64,000 nt of DNA from Tetrahymena thermophila SB210 (taxonomy: Eukaryota; Ciliophora; Oligohymenophorea; Hymenostomatida; Tetrahymenidae), in contig NW_002476511.1 of the NCBI RefSeq assembly GCF_000189635.1, forward strand, positions 62,001-126,000. Reading direction: 5' to 3'. Each line of letters opens with the position of its first letter. Position 1 is the stretch's first letter. Both the position numbers and the translations under genes were made by a program. Shown one piece after another: positions 1-12,500 of the stretch. The notes below the pieces were generated by a model. It was not told the origin of the DNA and did not search any database. It saw only the letters and a list, made by a program, of their open reading frames with translations.

Positions 1-2108
1 TACTTAGAACAATACTAGCAATTGGCAGAGCAATAAAGGGAGTTTATATTTAAAAGGTAGTAGTTAGAGCCCTTCATTAAATAAATAGTTGATCCCTATT
101 TTATTTATCATCAATAACAAATTAAGTAACATAGTTTAATATAAAATAAAAATTTACTTTTTGAAAATTGGAGATGAAGAAACTATTCGGAACTTAATAA
201 TAAGTTGAAGGTGATTAGAAAATCAATTTAACATTAATATTATCAAGCAAAGAATTATAAGTAACCGAATAAAGGTTCCTTTAGATGTATACATTATTCT
301 ATTTAAATATATTCGTAAAGCTTAATTTCAAAAAATAAAAATTATCTACTTACTTCATATTAAAATAAGTCTTAAGGATTAGTAATTGTTAGTAAAGTAT
401 CTCCTGAAGGGGTATTTTGAATAACATTTAGTGTTAGCGCATCAAAAAAGGTATATTATTAATTATTATAATTATATCCAAAAAGTAAATTTTTCTATTT
501 TATAAATAAAATCAATCAAATTAATTTAATATAAAAAGTAAATAATATACTCCATTAGAACTAAAGACCTTAGATATAATAGCATTGTTAGTATCACTTA
601 TACCAAGGTCATATATTTATGAACATTTAAATGTTACTTAACTCATTTTTGCTTTACAAAGTGATTTATTTAATAAGAAAATATCAAAGTTTAACTATTT
701 TAAAAAAATATTTTTTAGTTATTAATTTTATAAATTTAAATAATAATTAATCTATTTTATAATTAAAAATAATTCTTTAACAATATCGAATTTTTAATAT
801 TTCAGCTTCTTCAATTTTTTTTATTTATTTGGATAAATTATATAAAAATTAAAATATTTCAAATTATTAAATTGAAAATATTTAAAAAATTTTTTTATTT
901 AGTTTTTTGATCATTTTAAATTAGAATTTAAATCAAATTTGTGAAAAGCAAGCTGACTAATATTTAATAGATGATTTAATGTTTAGTTATATTAGCTATT
1001 TTGCTAATAGAACCAAATGTGAGAAATATTATTCTTTAATTACTTAATTAATTACAAAATTCTGTTAATTACTGTTTATAACTAAGTTAATTAACATCAA
1101 TTTTTATTTCTTTTTCTAGTTATTTCTTACTTTTAATTAATTGAAATTAATTTTGATAATTTCCCTAAAAAATATGCATTTGACTGCTAATAACAAAAAT
1201 CCATAGAATGAGTCGTACCAAATATCATTAATTTTATATAGAAGAGAAAACGTAAGTAACATATTTTTAATTTTTCAACTAAAAGAAAATTAATTACATC
1301 ATATAAAATTAGGTCTTTAAGTCCAGAAGGAAAGTCCGTATATAAAATATCTTTATATACTAAGTAATTTTAATTTATTGTTACAAAATATTATCTAAAA
1401 GAATAAGTGCCTTTACTAATACAATCATTCGATGTTTGTAAATCTTAAAGAGAAGTTCCTTTAACAAGTTTACAAGAATCTGAAACACTATTTATGTAAT
1501 AATAATACTAGCCCTATTCATTTTAGACAGAAAATTAATTACTTTACCTTTTTCATTTCTAAAAATTAATTTTACATATCTTCTAACAAATGGATCTTCG
1601 CAGTTTTAGCTATTTTTAAAATTCAATCTTTACAAATACCCTTATTTGCTACTAGTCAAAATACTAAGATCGATGAGTTAATATTCTTTAGTTCCAATCT
1701 AAAAAAAATAAAGCAATTTATTATCCTTTTTTTAAAAAATAATGTTCGATATTTTTTCATAATAGATTAGTAAAGTTTTACATTTTCTAGGAAATATTAG
1801 CTTGGTTAACCAGTTGAACTTTATTATAAATCACTAAAATCATTAATTAAATAAGTGTAGACTATATTTCCACTCTCATCCAAGACGCTATACCTCCATG
1901 TGCTATCAGAAGTAGCTTTATAAATAATTGCATTAGTTTCCTAATAAAAGACGAAAAGCTATTTAATGATTCTAATTAAAAAAAAATGCTATACTGCTAT
2001 CAAATAAACTTAGCTAGAAACTTAAATAGGTATTTAATCTTAGCAGTAAATTAAATTAAAAGCAAAATGAATGAGTAAGAACACTATTTGCGTCAATATT
2101 TTAATCAT
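1..2108 (-). CDS. Cysteine-rich surface protein, family 2 (5' part only)
   Basis: The start codon at 2108-2106 opens a 38-residue first exon (1995-2108) that looks like a cleavable signal peptide (MIKILTQIVFLLIHFAFNL, then YC). A 54-bp intron (1941-1994) follows, and exon 2 (1782-1940) is 53 codons with the family signature WRYSVLD. Further ectodomain exons run leftwards, and the last visible one reaches the first cysteines at the window edge (INSLYCSANCQYCSK). The membrane-domain exons known from the paralogues at 46700-51611 and 53046-56782 lie outside the window, so the 3' end is missing here, not necessarily in the genome. Reading TAA/TAG as Gln is required. It starts 1.4 kb from, and diverges from, the plus-strand gene at 3531. 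Function is inferred only: a secretory-pathway, probably surface-exposed protein. Inner exon borders between 1 and about 1700 were not all resolved. Confidence 0.8.
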
Positions 2109-3530
2109 TCTATAATCCTAACTAATTTCAATTTATTTACTTCTTTATTTAAAGAGTTTTGATATTTTATTATTTGTTATTTTAATTAACCAATATTATT
2201 ATTTGTACCACCAATTTACTTATTAAGTAAATTTAAGCAAATATAACGATAACTATTAGTCTATCTACCTATAAATCAAATCATTTCTTTTACTTAACAT
2301 TTAATTTATACACAATACATTTTTTTCACGTGTTATTAAACTTTCTTTAGTAATAATACTCAATATCATGTTCTAAAAAAACAATGAATGCAGTAAGCGA
2401 GGCAGTTTATTTTGTTTAAACTAAAATAACTTATGATTAATAAATTAATTTTTATTCACATAAATTTGTATCGACTTGTTTGATGATTAAATTATTTCTA
2501 ATTAATTGAAAAACTAATATTTCCATTTAAATTGTGAATACTTACATTTTTAAAAAAATTTAATTGTAAATTTGATGAATTCTAATTAATTATTCTATTT
2601 TAAAAAATATAAAATGAAAATATTTTAATAAATTAAACAAAGTTTGAATAAATTTATATTTTATATAATTAATGAAAAATAAATAAAAAGTAATTTAAAA
2701 TACAATACCAATAAATATATCATCAGAGATAATCCAAAAGTTGTATAAGTAATTATTTAATAAACAAATCTATTTAATCTTAATTCATTTTTTCTTTACA
2801 TAAATATCATAAATTAGCTATTGACCATTTAATGAATTTTCAATATTAATAATCAATATCATCAATCTGTAAGATTAGATAATAGGGTTAAATTTGTTTT
2901 AATTGAATCAAATATCTTTGTGTATTTTAATTTTAATTGAGAGAGTAGATTTTCTATTTATTTATAGTTATTATATCCTGAAAAATATTTTAATAGCAAC
3001 AATTTTACTTTTGTAGCTTTTTTAAATTTAAATTCCTCAATTATTTGATACATTTGATAATAAAATTAATAATTAAAAAATATTTTAATTATAAAAAATA
3101 AACTATATTTCTTAAATTTATTTTTAAAAAAGTATTAGAAATAAAAATAATTTAAATTAAATAAATTATATTTCTCAAATAAATTTATTAAGAAATTAGA
3201 TTTTCAATATGAATTACTATAATTTATTTAATTAACATTTAGCTATCCAAAATATCCGCATTTTAATAATTAAAGTGAATTTTAGTTTTAGTTAAATACT
3301 TTGAAATTATATTAACTAACAGGCCTCCCGACTAATTAGATTAAATTGCGAATTTATATATTCTTTTTGGTTCTGTTAAAATATATTAAATAATTCTTCC
3401 TTTCAAAAAAAAGAAGAAATAAATACTCTATCTATTTTTTGTTTATTTCATTATATTATAATTATGTTGTTAAGTAGAATAAATTAGAAGAAGAGATAAA
3501 AAATAAGTCAATTATTGGTAAAAAATAAAC
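2109..3530. other. Divergent intergenic region, no gene seen
   Basis: This A+T-rich stretch separates two divergent genes (start codons at 2108 on minus and 3531 on plus), so it presumably holds both promoters. I see no cysteine-module, TPR or RNA-gene signal on either strand, only short poly-A and poly-T runs. No promoter motif could be assigned. Confidence 0.6.
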
Positions 3531-5126
3531 ATGAACAATATAGAAGACACTTAAGTTGCAACAAGCAACCATAAATTGCTTTTGAAAGCTTCTGATTTGT
3601 ATTATGAATCAAAAATAGATGAGAGTATGGACATCTTAAATTAAATTTAGACAATAGAAATTTTAGATAACTCTGATTAGGCACTTTATAAAAGATATTT
3701 ATTGCTAAATCTAATGGCTTAAGGCAATTTATAACAAGCAAGAACCTTAAGAGATAAAATATTAGATGAATATTATGAAATATTTTCCATAAAAAAAAAG
3801 GATGATAATTAAAGAAAAGTAGACATTTAAGATATCTTGTTATTTATATGTATACTTTCTAATCATGAGAGATTTCTATTTAATGTCTTTTAAAGGGAAA
3901 CCACTGAATAGCTACTATACGATCTTTAACTTACCTTAAAATAGCAAAATTCCAATTTATCGTTGCTCGAAAATATTTTATGCTAATTGTCTGCAAGTTT
4001 ATACTATTCTATAGAAGATTTTGATGAATAAAAATTAAATCATGATAATCTAATTGAATCAATTTCTGGTAGATTATTAGAAGATTGTTTATATTATGTA
4101 CTTTCTTCATTTATGAGGTATAATCCTTTTAGGAAGGAATTTGTATCAGAAGTTTTTGAGAAATGTGCTCATAAGCTTTATTAAATAAATCCATAACACC
4201 CTTTAATTTGTTACAGTTTAGCAATTTATTACTATAATAATAACTACGATATAGCTTTCGACTACTTTTAACAAGCGCTTGAACACTACAATAAAAATCC
4301 TGTTTGCAATTCTATTTTTTTAAAGTTTTTGACTTAATACTAAAAGCAATAAGAATTCGAGTATTATTATCCATAAATTAGCTCTATTAATCTTAATAAT
4401 TATAGAGTTGCTTTGGCTCATGCAGAGTTTTTAGCAACAAATTATTAATAATAGGATGCAATTGAAGTTATTCTTAACTCACTGAGATTGGCTAGTGATA
4501 AGACCATAATTTAATATGATTACAATTACTTTCATATTGAAGTCTAAAAATTTCTTAGCTAAGATTAATTAAGGTATTTATATGAATCTGCTATAAAATA
4601 TGGGTATGATAATTATAGCTTTTATGAAAAATTATAAAATATTTACATGGAGATAGATGAGCATGAAAAGTTACTAGAAATATCTTTTTAATATATCAAA
4701 TAACAATAATAGAGAGAAAAAAATGTAGAATAACAAATTTATTACAAGATGGAAAGTGTTTATGAATTATAAAATAATTTAAAATCATATGTAGAACTTT
4801 AACTGAGTAAAGAAGAAGATTTTTATAGAGAATTTAAATTTTTTAATTTTACATTTGATTATTAAGTTATAGAATAATTATTTTAAAACTATTCAAGAGA
4901 GCTTATTGAAGTAATTATCAAGATAGTGGAATATGAAAGAGAGGACCTTGATATTTCTGAAGGATAAATAGATTAAAAATAATTATAAAAGCTACTTTTT
5001 ATAACCTATTTTAAATACTAAATAGAGATTAATAATTTACTTCTTAGGTAAATAACATTTAAGAGATAATTAAAAGATATTGCTCTTTTTTAGTAATAAT
5101 ATTTATTGTTAGATTTTTATTTTTGA
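3531..5126 (+). CDS. TPR-like repeat protein, intronless, 531 aa
   Basis: A single open frame of 532 codons ends in TGA at 5124-5126. Dozens of TAA and TAG codons lie inside it and read as Gln, which makes this the clearest evidence for the ciliate code in the window. The product looks soluble: no signal peptide or membrane span, mostly helical, rich in Q, N, Y and L. Around residues 215-260 there is a tetratricopeptide-like helix pair (CYSLAIYYYNNNYDIAFDYF, then QQALEHYNKNP), and weaker helix pairs follow (ALAHAEFLATNYQQQDAIEV). TPR proteins act as protein-protein scaffolds; no specific partner can be named. The last 150 residues look like coiled coil with Gln-rich patches. It is the only convincing plus-strand gene here and its sequence is not repeated elsewhere in the window, so it is an island among duplicated families. 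Start chosen as the first ATG of the frame. Confidence 0.88.
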
Positions 5127-5388
5127 GTTTTTATGCTTATTAATTTAATTAAATCTATTTAATAAAAAGAAAATCTTAGATTGTTTATTTTTTAGTAAAT
5201 TGTGAAATAATTTATTTATTTTTTTATAAATTAATTTTTATTACTTTAAAAATCTTTAAAGCATATTGTTATTTTCAGAATTTCATTAAGTAAATATAAA
5301 ACATTTAGTACTGTGGAAACGTACTTTTAATAAGAAGGGGGAAAAAATATTTTTAATTTTTTTCATATTTATTTAAATTAATTAAAAT

Positions 5389-5438
5389 CCAGGAATTAAA
5401 TTCTTAATTCTCCACATCCATAAGAATTTAATACCTGG
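5389..5438. repeat. Hairpin with 18-bp arms
   Basis: Arms 5389-5406 and 5421-5438 are inverted copies with one mismatch (left CCAGGAATTAAATTCTTA), separated by a 14-nt loop. It sits 260 bp past the stop codon of the TPR gene. It could be a 3'-end or termination structure or the remnant of a palindromic element. A small structured RNA cannot be excluded. Confidence 0.6.
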
Positions 5439-5689
5439 AATTGCTATATATATTTCAATTTAAATATCTATAAATTTATTTATTTTTTAAATTATATTTG
5501 ATTTTTTTTTTTTAACATTTAAAGCTTATTAAAATTAAAAAAATGAGGGTAAATTCAAGTCTTTTCTTTCTTCATTTGATCTTATCGTAATTTATTTGAT
5601 TAATTTTATATTTATATTAATTTATCTTTTTTGAATAAATTTAATTAAATTAAAGTTAAATATAAGAAATTAGACCAAAAATTAAAAAA

Positions 5690-5815
5690 TTGCTCCTTGT
5701 CTCGCTTAGCTTGCTTCATTTCCCTTTGAATTATTATATTTAAGAAAACAAGGAGAGAAAAAAACGAACTAACTCGTCATTTTGTTTTTTACTCGTCCCA
5801 TTTCCTCATCACTGG
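5690..5815. repeat. CTCGT-rich spacer patch, diverged copy of 35580-35700
   Basis: This short patch is richer in G+C than its surroundings. It contains several CTCGT or CTCGC motifs and their reverse complements, and ends in TTTCCTCATCACTG. The copy at 35580-35700 shares the order of motifs and lies at the same distance from its REJ gene, so it was duplicated with the unit. Role unknown. Confidence 0.5.
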
Positions 5816-6508
5816 TTTTTATTATGTAAAATTCTAATAATGAATAAAATAAAATTAAAAATTTCATAAATTATTGACTTAGTATTTTATCTTTTTAATA
5901 AAAATATACCTCAACTAATTAATTAAGGTTTATGCTACAACTGCTTTATTAGAAAATAAAGTAAAATATTAATAATAACTCCAGGACTTGACACTTACTC
6001 CTTATACTAGTTTTATAATATTTGTGTGTATATTTTTATTATTTTAAAATATTTATTTAACTAAAACAACTTTGAATAATTTTTCTGATCTTAATGTTGT
6101 GATATTTATGGAAAATGTCATTAAAATTTGATAGAAATAATATTTAGAATTTTTATAAACTTTGGTAATTTAATTTGATTTTTTTTTCTCCTTAAATTTA
6201 TTTCATAATTAATTTTACTTTAATACAAAATAAAATACACTTAAACTAAACCTTTTGAATTTTTTCATTTGTAATTATAGTTTGATTAAAATATTTTTTG
6301 AAATTACTCCCTTTATAAAATAAAATCCTTTAAAAAAATTAGCATTTAATGAATTATTTTTTTCTTTTTAAGTTTTATTTTAACATTAATTGTTAATTAA
6401 ATTAATAATTAAATTTTCTAATATTGAATTTTTATTTTGTTTCTAAATTCTATTTTATATAAAAACTACATTATTACTAATATATATCTTCATTTATGCT
6501 AAAATAAA

Positions 6509-9500
6509 TCATATAAAAACATTTTATAAGATATCTTAAATTTTTAATAGGCTAAATAGTTTTAAAAATAAAGCATTCTTTGGATATTTATTTTTAAAAA
6601 ATAATATTTGATTAAATATTATTGACATTAGGGTAGAAACAACTAGAAAATCTATACCAAAAAGAGTAAAAAATTACACTATTTTTCCATTAGAGTAGCT
6701 CGCAGACTAACCACTAATAACTGCGAGTATAACATAATAGTAGAGAGCTAATAAGCCAATCATTAAGAAAGTTGATATTATTCTTCCTACTTTCCTAAAC
6801 TTATATAATGATTCTAATATTAGCACACTAACAATGATAAGTGTAGAGTTTATTACCGAAACAAAAACCATCTGTGCTTGATTATATTATTAATCAAAAA
6901 TTGTTGAAATACTTAATGAGTGAATTATTCTTAGGTAAAAAATACTAAACCTCAAAGGTCTAGAAAGCTATTTATCATGGGTTAAAAAAATGTTAAAAAA
7001 TTTATGAAAAAGTAAAACTCTCCAAAACAATGATTTTTAAAGAATCTGTTTTTATTTTTCTTCAGAAATTGCAATTTTTTCTTCATCATTAACTTAATTT
7101 TAATTTTGAGAAGTTTCTTTTGAAGTTATTTCTTGTATTTGGTTCTGATTGTTATCATCAACTTACTCTTTTTTTAAATTTATAAAGAGCAATTTACTTA
7201 TTTTTCTGTCTGAATAAAATTAAGATTTCTTATCATCATTTTATTCCTCATTTTCTTTAAGTTTTAAACCATCTACTTGCTATTATTTATTTTGAAAGCT
7301 TTAAATGTTTATCTCATGATTTTAATCATATTTTTAGGATGAATTCTTAGTTTTAATGTCCTCAACCATTCTATGATCATCAACATTTTTTAGGCTAGTT
7401 TAAGATATTTTATGAATCGATAGAGTTTAGCTTTTGTTGTCATTCTTCTCTTATTATTCTTTTAATTTAAAGCTATCAGTAATTTTTAGATTAGTTTAAA
7501 ATATTCCATTGTTGGTTAAAATTTAATTATGCAATAAATCTCCTTCAGTTTAAAGTTACTATGCTTATGGTTATTAGGAATTAACATTATTTAATTGAGG
7601 AGTCTGAACTACTGATGCTAATGTTTTATAACTATTACCTGGAATTTTGCTATCCATAGTTTTACCAAAGTAGCATAAACCAAGCTAAAGTAGAGTTGCA
7701 AAACTTAAAATCCAAAAAATAACATACTCATAGAAGGTATCAAAATGAAGTATATTCTAGAGTCCATCAGAATTGAATGCTGTTTACAAATTTTTATTGT
7801 CTAGAACACTTTTTAAATCTTCAGCAATCGTTGTTGGTTTTTGATCTTTACAGACGCAATCATATTTTCCATTTTACGAATATTTAAATGTTGTGCAACT
7901 ACTTGATGACCAAATTGATTTTTATTACTAAATGCATGTAAGATTGTATTTAGATGGCTTTATATTTGAGAAGGACATTTGTATGTATTTATCTTAGCTT
8001 AAATATGAGTTGTTAGAGCTACTTTGTATTACAGGTTTTATAACTGTATTATTAGATATTTAGAAATCAGATGTTGCATTCACTTAAAAGGCTTTGACGT
8101 AATTTTAAAATTCATCTGTTTTGTAAAAAGGATTTTGTGTATAGTTAGTGATTACAACACTATAAATACTAGAGTCATTTGATACAGTTTAAGACTATCC
8201 ATAGTAGTACTTCTAAAGATTTTTTTATGTAACTTACTCGCAACTTAATGAAATTAAATTACCTTTTAATTGAAATTAACCTTGATTTGGGAGAGTTATA
8301 TTGTTTATCAAATTTCCAATTTAATCTGATATATTCATTTAAGTACTCAGTAAGTCTTAAGGTTAATTATTCACATCAATATTTAGTGTTGTTGAATTTA
8401 ACATTTTAAAAGAGTCTACTAAATTTTATTAGGCAATATCGTTATTATTTAATAGCTTATTATCACTATTAATTGTAAATTAAGACTATTTATTAAGTAC
8501 TAAATTAATTTAATTGAGAATACTAGAACTTTGTTATTACTATTAAGTCGCTATAGAAGACTATATCATCGCAATCACTTTATTTGAGTAAGTAGATAAA
8601 AAAGATGTATTTGGAAGCTTATTTGCAATATTAATTATTTCCTATATCAGTGTAATCTTTGATTGATTTATAGATGGAAGATTGTAAAGGGTATTGTTTT
8701 TAGATATTTCTTCTCCAATTATACATAAATTGATAATAGCATTTCTTGTTGTTTTGGAAGAGCTGGTTATAATTGCTTTATTTATTAAATTTATCAGTGC
8801 TTACTCATCTTACTAGTAAGGATCTATATTAAGTTGAATAGTAGAGTTAAATACTGCTAAATTTGAATCCATAGCCTATCCGATCATTAGTGGCTTTCCT
8901 GATGGCAATATTGTTGCAAATGATTAAGAAGTACTAGAGTCTTAAATTTATCTTCTTAAAATGTTTTAAGGTACCTCAATTTCTTGTTAATAATCACTTA
9001 ATTGATTATAGTAAAAGAATTAGTATAATAGAGGATTATTTTAAGTAGTACATCCAGTAAACTAAATTATGAATAGAGTTTATAAGGCTAATCCAGTTTA
9101 AGGGGTGACACTAAAAATACAATTTTAAGGAGGTATATTTATTTTAAAGTTTATTATTTATAAACTTGGCATAACATTTTATGGACTATAAACTGAAAAT
9201 CTAACTTAGATAATTGGATTATCTATTTGATAATCAGAAAAGTAATCCCACAATCTTAATTTTACTTTGAAATAGTCAAATTTAATTAGTCCTACAACAA
9301 CGTTGTTATAAAGTACAGTGCCTGCATATGTGAGAAGGTTTATTGATATATCTGTGTTATATATAAGCGAAACTGAAATATTATCATTAATATTTACTTT
9401 TTCTTATTATAATGGATCATCGAATACAGTTAATAGAGGAGGAATGTCTAGCTCTGCAAACATTAGTATTATTGATTGATTAGCTTATCTTTAATCTTTT

Positions 9501-12500
9501 TGCCCCATAAAAAAGAATTTCAGAGATTAATAGGGATTAAAGGTTCTTTCTTTAATTATAAGCTTAAGAGTATCTAATTGTGGAGGAAAGGGTCTTTTTA
9601 AATAATCATAGCATTTGTTATCACCATTACTTGAAGCTTAATTTTAGCAAGTCCAACTTAGTTATATTCCTTAAGGAGAATTAGGATCTTAAATTTCGTA
9701 ATCTCTAGCTAAACCTATTAAAGTTATTTTAGACTTATAATCTACTAGTCTATCGTCTGAACCCCCAGAAATCTAAATTAAGAGTTTAGTTTATTCAGGA
9801 GTAATTAAATATGTTTATGAGGAACTGATAGCATTATTACTGTGTAAAACCATATTTACCTTATTTTTTATGAGTTTTAAAATAAAAAAAATAAATTAAA
9901 AATCTTACTTAAAGATCTAATGCAGTGTTTTAAGGAATAGAGTAAGGTTAGATGTCTACTTCAATTTATTCTCCATTAAATTCATTTTGGATTTAGTTGA
10001 GTTAAGGTAATACTTAAGAAACAATTTAGATATCTAAAGGTTCTTAAGTAATTTGAGGTCCTGATTAGTCACAAATTTGTATAAAAAACGAAAAGAAAAT
10101 TTTCAAATTCATATATCTTTTTTAAAATAAAATAAATAAATTTTTTTTGTTTTGGAATAATTTTTTAATGAGAAATTAAATTAAATTTAAATCATATTAA
10201 TCATATTTTATTTAAAAATACCTATATATAGGTGGATAGTTGCTTTAAAGGCTTTATACAATAAGTTGTTTAGTCTTTTAGTTCAATGTTTTAAATGTAA
10301 GAGTACTATTTTAGTTCACTTTTAGTATGTAGAATAGGTGAACAGTAATAGAAATATCAGGAGGCAATACATATTTGTTTATCACTAAACTTTAACTTTA
10401 TTGTTAGTTAGTTGTCTAAAATATGGTATTTATAGCTTAAAGAGTAGAGTCGCTCAAACCTTAAAGTGGATCAAAGCTCCATTACAAATAAAAGAAACTT
10501 CTTTTGGCATCATTTAAAACAGATTTAACTCCAAAAGAAATGTCATTACATGAATTTTCTATATCATTAAATTGAACTTATACAGATGGTTGCGTTGTTA
10601 GATTTTATACTACTGATACCAAATAGAAAGTATCTATATATTTTGTGTATCCTTAGAATTACAGAAAATTGCTTTTAAATCCTAATGTGTAGTTAGCCAT
10701 AATAATTGCATCATCGCCTATTTATTATTTTATGAATAAATCAAAAAATTTTAAATTTAAATTAATATTTTACTCAATGAAACAACTATTTAGGTTTAAC
10801 TTATTTCACAGCTAGAATTAGAACCAAGCAACAGATATGTAGCAGAATCAAATATTTGGTCACATGTAAGATTATTTATATTTACTAAATTAGACCCAAA
10901 TTCAAGTGTTAAAATTGGAGATTTGCTATCAAAGATTGCTTAAACAACAGCATAATTATCATAACTACACTGATAGAAGATATTCCTTTAGTCTTATGGA
11001 TTTCTACAAATACATTAGCTTCCACTAATTTGCATTGTTTCATAGCAATTTATGCAATTACTTATTTGACTTGCTTAACATAATTTACATGTAGTGCCAC
11101 AGCTATGACAACCTTCAGAAGAATATAATGTGCATTGCTAACACATGTTCTATTTTATCTAGTAATTATTTGGGCATATTTGATAACATTAAAATTCTGT
11201 TGCTGAATCAGAAGTTAAAAATTAATAATAGCTGCTTTAACAAGCAGAACAGTTATTTGAATTACCAATACATTTACTGCATGAAACATCGCATTATTAG
11301 CATTCTTACTATTACTACTGTAAGAAGTAACCATCTGGACAAGTTTAGTAGCATTTATAATTTGTATCAGAAGGTTAAATTTTAAGTGGATAAAAAGTAT
11401 TCTTGCAAGCAGTACAACTACTACCCTTGCAAAAATGTTGGAAACCAATTCGTCAAATCTTATTGAAGAGTTTAAATAAATTTTTGAGTTGATATCCTGA
11501 TACAACTTTATGTCTACTTTCTATTGATATGTGAATTATCAAACAAATCGAAGGTTAACACAATAAACAATTGAAGATATATGATAAATTTTTTAACAAA
11601 ATATTACAAAATTTGCTTTTTATTGATTTTACATTGAAAATTAATTAAATCAATATTTATTTAAAGAAATTTCTTTGGTTAATCTATGTTTATTATGTTT
11701 TTTCTCTATTGAATAATAAGCACAATTTATTAGAATTATGTAACTCAGAATAGAATAACGAGAATTTAAAAAATGTTTTAATTGAAATATGGAATACTAT
11801 TGACTAAAATGTCATAAATTAAACAATAAGCCACACAAAAAAGTGTATGAAACAAATCATATAGAATAAAGGAGATTATTTAAAGCAATATTTATGAATA
11901 ATTGTATCTTATTTATAAATCTTTTGACAAATCAATGAAATTTTTAGTTTTTGTAATTTTTCCTACTTTTTTTTTCAAGTAATTTCATATTTATTAACTC
12001 TATTTCTTTTCATTTACTAAAAAAAGTTGTTTATTCAGAAACTAGAAATTGAGCTTTATAATAATATAGTAAAGAAATTTCTCAGATCTGTTTGGACAAA
12101 AAGTTCTTTTTCAGTTTCCAACATTTTTAAAATAATAGTAGTAGAAGTACCACTGCAGGAACTACATGAAATGTCACATTGTTTATATTACTAATTGTTA
12201 TCCAAATAATAACCATCTGGAGATGTCTAATAGCATTAAAAATTCGTTGCTGAATCTGAAGTTTTAAGTGGAAAATAAGTATTTGAGCAATTTGTACAGC
12301 TTACAGAAGTCCCATTACAAGTTTAACAGGAGACATCTCATTTTTAACATTATTATTGTAGTAGGAAATAACCATCGGGACATGTTAAATAACATTAAAA
12401 GTTAGTTGCTGAAGGTGTAGTTTTAAGTGGGTAATAATTATTTGCGCATACAGTACAACTTAAAGAGCTGTCACTGCAAGTGTAGCAAGATGCATCACAT

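Larger units (their letters stand above)
5127..6508. other. Convergent spacer between TPR gene and REJ gene A
   Basis: Both flanking genes end here (TGA at 5126 on plus, TGA at 6509-6511 on minus), so it should contain both 3' untranslated regions. It holds the hairpin at 5389-5438 and the CTCGTT-rich patch at 5690-5815. From about 5560 onward it is a diverged copy of 35540-36424, and its last 300 bases also match 29690-30072, so it belongs to the duplicated REJ unit. No coding signal was seen. Confidence 0.65.

Noticed and set aside
3508..3741. Minus-strand frame of 77 codons
   Set aside because: Antisense to the start of the TPR gene, whose plus frame runs 531 residues without a TGA.
11128..11385. 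Plus-strand frame of 85 codons
   Set aside because: Antisense to the cysteine modules of REJ gene A; the minus strand has the conserved exon and the plus frame has no family signal.
11215..11505. Minus-strand frame of 96 codons starting MYQDINSKIYLN
   Set aside because: A different frame of the REJ gene A exon that only looks long when TAA/TAG count as stops; it also runs across the edge of the inserted element.
11421..12138. Inserted element as a piggyBac-type, TTAA-bounded eliminated sequence
   Set aside because: Flanks are TA only and neither end has TTAA, so the known precisely excised Tetrahymena class does not fit.
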